Positions 9,788-17,094 of a stretch of 64,000 nt of DNA are shown piece after piece (position 1 is the stretch's first letter; each line of letters starts with the position of its first letter). Source of the stretch: Nostoc sp. TCL240-02. GTDB taxonomy: Bacteria; Cyanobacteriota; Cyanobacteriia; Cyanobacteriales; Nostocaceae. The stretch spans positions 1,736,501 through 1,800,500 of the forward strand of contig NZ_CP040094.1 of the NCBI RefSeq assembly GCF_013343235.1. Direction: 5' to 3'. The position numbers and the translations under genes were made by a program. The notes under the pieces are model-generated. The model saw only the letters and a program-made list of their open reading frames with translations. It had not been told where the DNA came from and did not search any database.

Positions 9788-10459
9788 TTAGCCAACAATC
9801 AAGCCATCCTGAACTCGAATAATCCTTTTGGTTTGAGCAGCGATATCTGGTTCATGAGTGACAATTACAATTGTGATTCCTTGGTCATTAAGTTCTGTCA
9901 GCAAATTCATCACCTCATGAGAAGTTTCAGTATCTAAAGCTCCTGTTGGCTCATCTGCCAAAACTAATGCAGGTCGGTTGACTAAAGCACGAGCGATCGC
10001 TACCCGTTGTTGTTGTCCCCCAGATAGTTGACTAGGACGGTTAGCTATGCGTCCCTGTAATCCTACTTTTTCCAGGGCTTCTAATGCCCTTTTACGGCGT
10101 TTTGGCTTGGGTAAGTTAGCGTAAACCATTGGTAACATAACGTTTTCCAGTGCTGTTGCCCTCGCCAATAGGTTAAATTGTTGAAAAACAAAACCTATCC
10201 TTTGGTTACGAATATACGCTAATTCATCATCATCAAAAGTTGTCAGGTTTCTCCCTTCAAAAATATAATCTCCAGTTGTCGGGCGATCCAGACATCCCAA
10301 AATATTCATCAGAGTGGATTTACCCGAACCTGACGCACCCATAATCGAGACATATTCCCCTTCCTCAATAGAGAGTTCAATTCCCTTAAGAATCGGAACA
10401 CTAACTTCTCCTAAGTAGTAAGTTTTAGTAATAGATTCCATCCAAATCATCGTTGGCAT
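9788..10459 (-). CDS. MacB/LolD-type ABC transporter ATP-binding protein
   Basis: 223 residues, a compact ATPase subunit. Walker [10 protein letters not shown] at 41-49, Q-loop [18 protein letters not shown] (about 90-107), signature LSGGQQQR at 145-152, Walker B LVLADE at 165-170 followed by PTGALD, and the H-loop [11 protein letters not shown]. The Q-loop wording is typical of the MacB/LolD/FtsE group, whose ATPases drive extracytoplasmic conformational change rather than substrate passage through the membrane. It lies 58 bp downstream of the permease gene, a spacer that carries a small TTAGCGCAGC-type repeat, and upstream of the TolC gene. In classical MacB the ATPase and permease are one protein; here they are separate genes, as is usual in cyanobacteria. 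Confidence 0.93.
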   Translation of the reverse strand: MPTMIWMESITKTYYLGEVSVPILKGIELSIEEGEYVSIMGASGSGKSTLMNILGCLDRPTTGDYIFEGRNLTTFDDDELAYIRNQRIGFVFQQFNLLARATALENVMLPMVYANLPKPKRRKRALEALEKVGLQGRIANRPSQLSGGQQQRVAIARALVNRPALVLADEPTGALDTETSHEVMNLLTELNDQGITIVIVTHEPDIAAQTKRIIRVQDGLIVG

Positions 10460-10517
10460 ATTAATTACGAATTACGTTAGCGCAGCATTAGCGACGTAGG
10501 AGCGTCATTACGAATTA

Positions 10518-11798
10518 CTAGTCGCTTCTTAAAGCATTAATTGGATCTAATTTAGATGCGTTTCGTGCTGGAATTACCCCAGCGACTAAGCCAACACTCA
10601 ATGAGAGTACAAATCCAGCAATAATCGACAAGAAAGAAATGATAAAGGGAAATTTGAAAATACTTGAAGCTATAAAGGCTAATAAAATGCCAGTGGCCAT
10701 CCCAATGCCTCCGCCAACAATGGAAATTACGATCGCTTCAGCTAAAAATTGATTAAGGATTGCCGAATTGGTGGCTCCTACAGCTTTGCGAATCCCAATT
10801 TCTCGCGTCCGCTCAACTACGGAAACTAGCATAATGTTGGCAATACCAATTCCACCAACCACTAACGAAATGCCAGCGATCGCTACCACCATTACTGTAA
10901 ATAAGCCTACAACACTAGTAAAAGTACTAACAATATCAGCTTGATTAGTCAGCCGAAAATCATCCGCTTGCGGCGGATAAATGTTGTGACGCAGCCGTAA
11001 AAGATTTGTGACTTGAAACTGAGCAGCTTCTAATTCCTCTTGATTAGCGCCTTTGACTAAAATTCCATTTACAGAAACGCCTACCAAAGCATTGTTCCCA
11101 ACTAGTCTCTTGGACATACTAGTTAGAGGAATGAAAACCTGGTCATCTCGATCCATCGGCCCCTGAGAGCCTTTAGGTTCCATCACCCCAATCACTTGAT
11201 AAGCCTCTCCTTGAATGCGAATTTTCTCGCCGATAGGATTTACACCCTGTCCAAAGAGCGTGCTTTGAACTGTAGGGCCAAGAATCGCTACCTGTGCGAC
11301 AGTATCTAGTTCTTCTTGAGTAAAATATCTCCCTTGCTGTGGGTGAGTATTTCTGACTTCTGGGTAGTTCAAATCTGTGCCATAAATGGTTGTTGAGGTG
11401 TTCTGTCCTGCATACACAACTTGGGCAGTCCGTTGGAGATAAGCAGAAACCATCTGTGCTGATGGCGCTTGTGTAGCGATCGCCTTAGCATCTTCCCAGG
11501 TCAAGGTGCTGCTAGAACCGACTCCTTGACGGACATTCCCGCTTCTTGCAGCACCCGCTAAGATTTGGATCACATCTGTACCCAATGCTTGGATCTGTTG
11601 CTCAACGCCCTTTTGCACTCCCTGACCAACAGAAGTAATGGCAATGACTGAGGAAATCCCAATAATCACGCCCAACATCGTTAGACCTGTGCGTAATTTG
11701 TTACTCCACAGAGTCTCTGCCGCCATTGTCAAGATTTCCAGCAACGGTACTGTGCGGGTCTTCTTAGCTTTGTAAAAGCCCTTAAATATCTTAAACAT
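10518..11798 (-). CDS. MacB-like ABC transporter permease (FtsX-type)
   Basis: 426 residues with the MacB permease layout: a cytoplasmic N-terminal helix, a first membrane segment (about residues 36-60, TMLGVIIGISSVIAITSVGQ), a large periplasmic MacB_PCD domain (about 60-290), then three membrane helices with the FtsX signature GIGIANIMLVSVVERTREIG and the final GVIPARNASKLDPINALR. The periplasmic part should contact the adaptor encoded upstream. Together the three genes would form a mechanotransmission pump expelling a periplasmic substrate such as a lipid, peptide or antibiotic; the substrate cannot be read from sequence. Spacing of about 160 bp to the adaptor gene leaves room for an internal promoter. 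Confidence 0.92.
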   Translation of the reverse strand: MFKIFKGFYKAKKTRTVPLLEILTMAAETLWSNKLRTGLTMLGVIIGISSVIAITSVGQGVQKGVEQQIQALGTDVIQILAGAARSGNVRQGVGSSSTLTWEDAKAIATQAPSAQMVSAYLQRTAQVVYAGQNTSTTIYGTDLNYPEVRNTHPQQGRYFTQEELDTVAQVAILGPTVQSTLFGQGVNPIGEKIRIQGEAYQVIGVMEPKGSQGPMDRDDQVFIPLTSMSKRLVGNNALVGVSVNGILVKGANQEELEAAQFQVTNLLRLRHNIYPPQADDFRLTNQADIVSTFTSVVGLFTVMVVAIAGISLVVGGIGIANIMLVSVVERTREIGIRKAVGATNSAILNQFLAEAIVISIVGGGIGMATGILLAFIASSIFKFPFIISFLSIIAGFVLSLSVGLVAGVIPARNASKLDPINALRSD

Positions 11799-11958
11799 AA
11801 GGTTTTATTTAAAACTCAATACAATCGAGTCAAGCATTTCTTCTTTTCCTTTGTGTCCTTTGCGTCCTTCTCTAACGAGACGCTGCGCGAATGCGGTTAG
11901 TTAAAAAAATTGACTATGACAAAGAGTTAAGCGTTAACCCAACCGTATTGACTTAAAA

Positions 11959-13542
11959 CTAAGGGGAACCACCGCCTGAACGACCACCGCCGCCACCGGC
12001 TCCTCTTCCGCCACCGCCACCGCCGCCTCCCCCTATACCAGGGAAAACTCCTCCTCGTGGTGTTGATTGCGGACGCGAGCCTGGTGGGAAACTGAGTAAT
12101 ACTCTTTCATCTCCTGTCAATCCAGACTTAACTTCGGTAAAGTTATTTGCGGTAACGCCAGTCTCAATACGAGTAAAGACAGGTTTGTTATTTGCTCCAG
12201 CCACATACACACCTGTGGTATTTTGTTGGCGCACCACTGAAGCGGTTGGCACTACTAAAACATTTTCAACTTGACCGACTTGAAAATCTACTTCCGCATT
12301 CATCCCAGACCGCAGTAATCTTTGAGGGTCAGAAAGTGATACTCTCACTTCAAAACTGGTAACATTTTGTTCTACTATTGCTTGGGCAGCGATTTGGCTG
12401 ACTTTACCTTCAAAGGTTTTCCCTGGGTAGGCATCTGCTGTAATCGAGACTTTTTGACCAAGGCTGATTTTGGAAATATTTGTTTCTGCTAAATTTGCGA
12501 CAACTTCATTTGTTGAAGCTAGAGACAAGATTGAAGAAGAAGAAGAAGAAGCTACTTCACTACTAGCAGTTGTGGGTGTCACGAAAGCACCGGGATCGGC
12601 AAATTTCTTTGTCACTACCCCATCAAAAGGGGCGCGAATGATCGTGTCATTGATTTCGGCTTGGATGTTTTGCAGCGAACCACGAGCAGATGTTACCTGG
12701 GCACGGGCTGCGCTAATATCTTCTTGGCGCGTTCCGGCTTTTAAAAGAGCCAAAGCTTGCTGTCTCTGCTTCACTACAGCTTGTGCTTGCTCGATGTCTT
12801 CTGGACGTGATCCGGCTTTTTGCAACCCTAGTGCTTGCTGTGCTTCATTTACACTAGCTTGGGCGCTGTCACGAGTGGCACGGTTTTGGTTAAGAGTCTG
12901 AAGGGATATACCGCCTGCATTGTAAAGCTGTTGATTACGAACAAAATCATCTTCTGCTTGGCGAAGGGTGGCTTGAGCGCTTTGCAAGCGTGCCTGTGCT
13001 TGGGCAATATCTTGAGAGCGATTGCCTGCTTGTACCTTTTGCAGATTCGCCTGGGCTTCGTCTAATACTCCTTGTGCTTGAGCAATATCTTGAGGACGAT
13101 TACCTGCGATCGCTTTTTGCAAATTCGCCTCGGCTTGTGCCAATTGTCCTTGAGCAGAAGTAAGTTGCCCACGCAGGTTGGAATCATCCATGTAAGCGAC
13201 AATCTGTCCTTGTTTAACGAGATCCCCTTCTTTCGCTAGCAGTGTTTTCAAGATACCGGAATTTTTCGGGCTGAGGTTAATTGACCGCTCAGGTTTCACT
13301 GTTCCGTTCGCTGAAACTGTGATTGTTAAACTCTGCCTTTGTACAGGTCTTGTCAGCACCCGACGGCTGGCTTGTTGCTGGGAAACAACGGCTACTTGGT
13401 AATAAACTGCATAGCCAATTCCACCCAAAAGGCAAAAAGCAATTAGCCAAGAGAGCCAATTTCGTTTGCCCTTTTTTTTCTTTACCTCTGGAACTAAAAC
13501 TGATGAATCTACGGTATTTGGTGTATCAATTTTCATATCCAT
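11959..13542 (-). CDS. HlyD/MacA family periplasmic adaptor with glycine-rich tail
   Basis: 527 residues. One N-terminal membrane anchor (about 29-51, WLIAFCLLGGIGYAVYYQVAVV), then the adaptor fold: an SANGTVKPERSINLSPKNSG barrel-sandwich start, a lipoyl half-motif (LAKEGDLVKQGQIVAYMDD), a long coiled-coil hairpin built from near-repeats of NRPQDIAQAQGVLDEAQANLQ (about 130-270), the returning lipoyl half (NDTIIRAPFDGVVTKKFADPGAFV), and a beta-barrel plus membrane-proximal domain. The last about 30 residues are almost pure glycine with a few Arg and Ser, which is not part of the normal MacA fold. It is the first structural gene of the pump. The hairpin length suggests it reaches the TolC-like protein directly. 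Confidence 0.92.
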   Translation of the reverse strand: MDMKIDTPNTVDSSVLVPEVKKKKGKRNWLSWLIAFCLLGGIGYAVYYQVAVVSQQQASRRVLTRPVQRQSLTITVSANGTVKPERSINLSPKNSGILKTLLAKEGDLVKQGQIVAYMDDSNLRGQLTSAQGQLAQAEANLQKAIAGNRPQDIAQAQGVLDEAQANLQKVQAGNRSQDIAQAQARLQSAQATLRQAEDDFVRNQQLYNAGGISLQTLNQNRATRDSAQASVNEAQQALGLQKAGSRPEDIEQAQAVVKQRQQALALLKAGTRQEDISAARAQVTSARGSLQNIQAEINDTIIRAPFDGVVTKKFADPGAFVTPTTASSEVASSSSSSILSLASTNEVVANLAETNISKISLGQKVSITADAYPGKTFEGKVSQIAAQAIVEQNVTSFEVRVSLSDPQRLLRSGMNAEVDFQVGQVENVLVVPTASVVRQQNTTGVYVAGANNKPVFTRIETGVTANNFTEVKSGLTGDERVLLSFPPGSRPQSTPRGGVFPGIGGGGGGGGGRGAGGGGGRSGGGSP

Positions 13543-13636
13543 TTTGTCTATAAGGAACGGCTACCGAGCCAGTTATTTACGGCTAAACTATAGCCTGGTA
13601 GCCCTATACTGACAATGATTTTGAGTTTTTAGTGTT

Positions 13637-14191
13637 TTAAAGGTTTATTTGCAGTACCAACCCACTAGGAAGTCTGAAATAATCATCACGCACTCTCACT
13701 AATCTTCCAGCAGGAACAATTTCCTGACTGGGAAGAAGAATATCTCCATTAGGAAGTCTGAAGTAACCTTGGTTACGCAGTCTAACTATGGATCTAGAAG
13801 GAATAATTTGCCCATTGGGATATCTGATGTCACCATTACCAAGTCTGACTACTCTGTTATAGGATTGGTTGTCACGGTTCCAATTGTCCCGATCTCTTGA
13901 GTTTCTGACTTCTCCAGGGTAGGGTCTGCCGTCACGGTTCCAATTATCCCGGTCTCTAGAGTTTCTGACTTCTCCAGGATAGTTTCTACCGTCGCGGTTC
14001 CAATTATTATCCCGATCTCTAGGGTTTCTGACTTCTCCAGGATAGGATCTGCCGTCGCGATCAAAATTGGGATCGCGATCGCCAACAACATAGACTTTCG
14101 TCTGGGCACTTGCAGGCGCAGTCAAAAGAGTGGGAACAATTATCAGAGCAGCAGCAGCTAGGACTATCGATACACGGTTTGGTTTCAACAT
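13637..14191 (-). CDS. Secreted repeat protein of unknown function upstream of the efflux genes
   Basis: 184 residues, not recognised. A clear signal peptide (VSIVLAAAALIIVPTLLTAPASA, cut after ASAQT near residue 30) is followed by four tandem units of about 20 residues of the form NWNRDGR.YPGEVRNSRDRD, very rich in Arg, Asp and Asn, then two to three copies of a YFRLPNGDILLPSQEIVPAGRLVRV-type unit. The DNA of the first repeat block is itself tandemly repeated (about 13840-14075), so copy number may vary. It lies between the TetR gene and the pump, 94 bp upstream of the adaptor gene on the same strand, so it could be a periplasmic component or a co-regulated envelope protein. Upstream at 14352-14399 are two ATGAC-N4-GTCAT palindromes. 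Confidence 0.75.
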   Translation of the reverse strand: MLKPNRVSIVLAAAALIIVPTLLTAPASAQTKVYVVGDRDPNFDRDGRSYPGEVRNPRDRDNNWNRDGRNYPGEVRNSRDRDNWNRDGRPYPGEVRNSRDRDNWNRDNQSYNRVVRLGNGDIRYPNGQIIPSRSIVRLRNQGYFRLPNGDILLPSQEIVPAGRLVRVRDDYFRLPSGLVLQINL

Positions 14192-14351
14192 GAAATTAAC
14201 TCCTTATTGGTATTAAATTTCTATTCTGCTGAGGTTTAGATTCAGCAATACTTAGATAGTTGCTTTTATTTGGGTATCAATATGTTTGATGTTTACCTCA
14301 TCGTATAAATTCATACATAATAATTATCGATCAAAAAGTTGAAACCAATGT

Positions 14352-14399
14352 ATGACAAAAGTCATTAGTAATTCAAGACTTATGTATGACCAAAGTCAT
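14352..14399. promoter_or_regulatory. Pair of ATGAC-N4-GTCAT palindromes, candidate operators
   Basis: Two copies, 14352-14365 and 14386-14399, share about 20 bp (TGTATGAC.AAAGTCAT.AG) and are 34 bp apart centre to centre, roughly three helical turns. They lie upstream of the secreted repeat protein gene and downstream of the TetR gene. Binding by any regulator is inference; they could also be a short interspersed repeat. Confidence 0.35.
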
Positions 14400-14459
14400 C
14401 AGTTTTTAATGGGGAGATGAGGGAGAATAATTAATATTTATTGCCCAATCTTTTTAAAT

Positions 14460-15098
14460 TTAATCCTGTATTGGTGCAATTCCTTGCCAGATAATATCCA
14501 CAAAATTTTGGATAAATGCTGATACTTCTGTACCACGATCTTCAGATTTTAAGTAAGGTTTTATTGTAAAATCGTCTTCTTTTATACTTTTTTGAGACGA
14601 AATCTGCTCTAAGAAAACATAGTTCATCAACGATCCGAGTAAAATATGAGCCACTGTCTGGGGATCGCAAGGGCGAAGGCGATTTTGGTTGATTTCATAC
14701 TCTAGAAAAGCGGTCAGTGCTTTGAAATCTTGTATGGGTCTTGGTTCTTTACCTCCAAGTTCTGGAAACGCATTGCCTCGCGATCGCAGCATCACGATCT
14801 GAGGCAGCACCTCACGATAAAATTCCGTAATCTGGAGGCAAATATTGATTAAGTTTTCTTTGAGATTGCCTTTGCCACTAAGAGATTCCAACTCGCTCAC
14901 CCACACGGGTTTTTCTGGAATTCCCATCGCCGTAAAAAATAATTCTTCTTTGGTTGAGAATCGCTTGAAAATTGAAGCTTCAGAAATACCTGCCTGTTGA
15001 GCAATTTCTAAGGTTGAAGCACCAAATCCTTGTTGCAGGAAAACTTGACGAGCCGCTTCTAATATCTGCTGATTGGTGATTTTGGGTACACGAGCCAT
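14460..15098 (-). CDS. TetR/AcrR family transcriptional regulator
   Basis: 212 residues. The N-terminal 55 residues are a TetR DNA-binding domain: ITNQQILEAARQVFLQQGFG, then the HTH with STLEIAQQAGISEASIFKRFSTKEELFFTAM. The C-terminal ligand-binding region is divergent, as usual. It heads a minus-strand run of six genes ending with a TolC-like channel, so it most likely represses the pump and responds to its substrate. A palindrome sits one base upstream of its start codon (15100-15121), consistent with autorepression. That regulatory link is inferred from position. Confidence 0.92.
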   Translation of the reverse strand: MARVPKITNQQILEAARQVFLQQGFGASTLEIAQQAGISEASIFKRFSTKEELFFTAMGIPEKPVWVSELESLSGKGNLKENLINICLQITEFYREVLPQIVMLRSRGNAFPELGGKEPRPIQDFKALTAFLEYEINQNRLRPCDPQTVAHILLGSLMNYVFLEQISSQKSIKEDDFTIKPYLKSEDRGTEVSAFIQNFVDIIWQGIAPIQD

Positions 15099-15099
15099 A

Positions 15100-15121
15100 A
15101 ATAAGTGAGTAATTACTTATT
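15100..15121. promoter_or_regulatory. Candidate TetR operator in the regulator's own leader
   Basis: Inverted repeat AATAAGT-N8-ACTTATT, with core GTGAGTAATTACTTA. Length and symmetry fit a TetR-family operator, and its place directly before the ATG of the TetR gene would let a bound dimer block transcription or translation. Seen directly as a palindrome; function is inferred. Confidence 0.45.
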
Positions 15122-15243
15122 AATATATTGCCCTTGTGATGGGAATGTCAATAACTAATGACGTAATATTTTGCTGCCGTCAAGAGCGGAGATCGTTTAA
15201 GCTAGCTGAAAGATTCTTTGATTAGTGGCTTAAAGGCGGTAAT

Positions 15244-16131
15244 GTGCCTAAACATGTTCGTTTGATTTCTTTTCTAATGGTCTGTAGTTTGTGGAGTATG
15301 CCAAAAGCCGCTAACGCGCAGGCATTAATACCCCATACACTGCAACTAGATGGGACAAAGTTAGAGAAGCAGGGGTTGAGCCTGGCACAAGAGGCGGCTC
15401 AACTAGCTCAGTTTCAACAGGTTGAATTAGCTTTGCCACGAGCGCGGCTGGCTAGTCAACTGGCTCCGAAGAATGATAAAGTATGGTTGCTTTTAGGTGG
15501 ATTGCAACTACAAACCAAAGAGTTTGACGGGGCGATCGCTAGCTTCAAAAAAGCGCAATCTATCAACCCTAAAAATGGTGATATTTTGTTTGCTTTGGGT
15601 TCAGCTAATTTTCAGCAGAAAAATTACCAAGCGGCGGTTGTCAATTACCAAGAAGGTTTGAAGTTAAAACCCAACGATCCAGAAGGGTTATTTGATTTGG
15701 GTAATGCTTACTATCTACTGGGTAAATTGCCAGATGCGATCGCACAGTACGATAAAGCAGTCTCTCAAGATAAAAAATTCTGGCCAGCGCTCAACAATAT
15801 TGGTTTAATCAACTACGAACAGGGTAATACCTCTGAAGCGATTAAGCGATGGCAATCTGCCATAACCCTTGATAAGCAAGCCGCAGAACCTTTATTAGCT
15901 TTGGCAGTGGCACTTTATACGAAAGGCGATAGCCAACAAGGTTTAACAATGGGAGAAGCTGCACTCCGCATCGATCAGCGCTATGCTAATTTGAATTTTC
16001 TTAAAGAAAATCTCTGGGGCGATCGCCTATTGTCTGATACGAAAAAATTCCTAGAATTACCCCGTATTCAAGCAGCCCTACAGCAACCAGAAAACTCATC
16101 ATCAGCTCCTGGAAAACAGCCTACTCAATAG
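15244..16131 (+). CDS. Exported tetratricopeptide repeat protein
   Basis: 295 residues from a GTG start. The N-terminus (VRLISFLMVCSLWSMPKAANA, ending ANAQA) is a signal peptide. At least five TPR units follow from about residue 45 to 245, with typical W/L-G-Y-A-F-A-P spacing, for example LLLGGLQLQTKEFDGAIASFKKAQSINP, ALGSANFQQKNYQAAVVNYQEGLKLKP and DLGNAYYLLGKLPDAIAQYDKAV. It is probably a periplasmic or thylakoid-lumen scaffold. It is transcribed divergently from the TetR gene with a 145 bp spacer. The stop codon runs straight into a G-rich STRR tract. No enzymatic domain is seen. Confidence 0.88.
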   Translation: MPKHVRLISFLMVCSLWSMPKAANAQALIPHTLQLDGTKLEKQGLSLAQEAAQLAQFQQVELALPRARLASQLAPKNDKVWLLLGGLQLQTKEFDGAIASFKKAQSINPKNGDILFALGSANFQQKNYQAAVVNYQEGLKLKPNDPEGLFDLGNAYYLLGKLPDAIAQYDKAVSQDKKFWPALNNIGLINYEQGNTSEAIKRWQSAITLDKQAAEPLLALAVALYTKGDSQQGLTMGEAALRIDQRYANLNFLKENLWGDRLLSDTKKFLELPRIQAALQQPENSSSAPGKQPTQ

Positions 16132-16363
16132 GAGTGGGGAGTGGGGAGCAGGGGGCAGGGGAGCAGGGGGAGCAGGGGGAGAAGAACTAAGAACCAATGC
16201 CCAATGCCCAATGCCCAATGCCCCATTCCCCATTCCCCATTGACTTTCCTATTACCACTTGCCTAATAGTACCTTTTCGTAGTACATCTATACTAACTAA
16301 AGACAGGAAATAATCGCCCAAAAACCTTTGCGGGCGAATATTCCTGAAATCAGTCGTCAATTA
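16132..16363. repeat. STRR heptamer tracts
   Basis: Right after the TPR gene comes a GGGGAGCAG-type tract (16135-16180), then CCAATGC repeated about four times turning into CCCATTC repeats (about 16195-16245). The direct switch from one heptamer family to another is typical of heterocystous cyanobacteria. No gene is seen. Confidence 0.8.
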
Positions 16364-16768
16364 TCATTGGCCGTCTGTGGGTAGAAGTGCGAGGATTTGG
16401 TCAACAAACTGTTGATGGTCAACAACTGGCTTAGAAATGTAGCCATCAGCGCCGCTTTGCTTGAGAAAATTCTCGCGATCACCTTCCATAGCATGTGCCG
16501 TCACCAAAATAACAGGTAAGTTCGCTGTTTTTGGATCGGATTTTAACATCTGTGTAATCTTGATTCCATCAACAGATTTCCCTTGGTAAACACTTCTGGA
16601 TAGAGAAACATCCATTAAAATCAGGTCGGCTTCTCCTGATTGGGCAATTTTTATTACTTCTTCCACATTTTCAGTATGTTTCACTCCCAAGCCGCCGCGC
16701 TTGGACAAAATCTTGGAAAAAACTCGAGCATTAATTAGATCGTCTTCGACAATTAAAACAGTTTTCAT
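16364..16768 (-). CDS. Single-domain response regulator (CheY-like)
   Basis: 134 residues starting at the ATG at 16768; a longer frame to 16810 adds 14 residues that are not part of the fold. A receiver domain fills the protein: acidic pocket VEDD (Glu8-Asp10), phospho-acceptor Asp53 in LILMDVSL, Thr90 (VILVTAH), and Lys113 (YISKPV). No output domain is present, so it probably passes phosphate or binds a partner, as in Fre/CheY-type or cell-cycle DivK-like regulators. The loop RSVYQGKSVDGIK after the phosphorylation site is longer than in CheY. No cognate kinase is adjacent; the partial kinase at the right edge of the window is too far to link. Confidence 0.92.
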   Translation of the reverse strand: MKTVLIVEDDLINARVFSKILSKRGGLGVKHTENVEEVIKIAQSGEADLILMDVSLSRSVYQGKSVDGIKITQMLKSDPKTANLPVILVTAHAMEGDRENFLKQSGADGYISKPVVDHQQFVDQILALLPTDGQ

Positions 16769-17094
16769 GAGAATTTTAGTTATAGAGGTAGAGGTGAGGG
16801 GATTAAGCAATTCAAAATTAAAAATGAGAAAATGCAGTCATGGCAGGTATCCTGGCTATAAAGCCTATACAAATTAAATGTGTAGCAGATTATCATTCGA
16901 TTAAAACAGCTACCTGCTATCTGTTTCCTTTTTAATAGTGTATGTACCTCCTTGTCATCAAGGATGATACTACTGCTTTTTCTTCTATGACTATCAATAT
17001 TTTGTTAGGAATCCCATTTCATCCGTTATGCTGTGGTTGCTGCAATATTGAGTTCCGCCGGCTTTTGTGTAGTTAAATTTCAGGGAAAAAACTC
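16769..17094. other. Spacer between response regulator and gyrA
   Basis: A 326 bp AT-rich divergent promoter region. I see no hairpin, ORF or clear promoter consensus in it. Confidence 0.4.

Noticed and set aside
12470..13065. Plus-strand frames over the adaptor gene
   Set aside because: Antisense shadows of the repetitive coiled-coil coding region.
13849..14109. Second minus-strand frame inside the secreted repeat protein gene
   Set aside because: It is repetitive only because the DNA is tandemly repeated; it has no signal peptide or good start.
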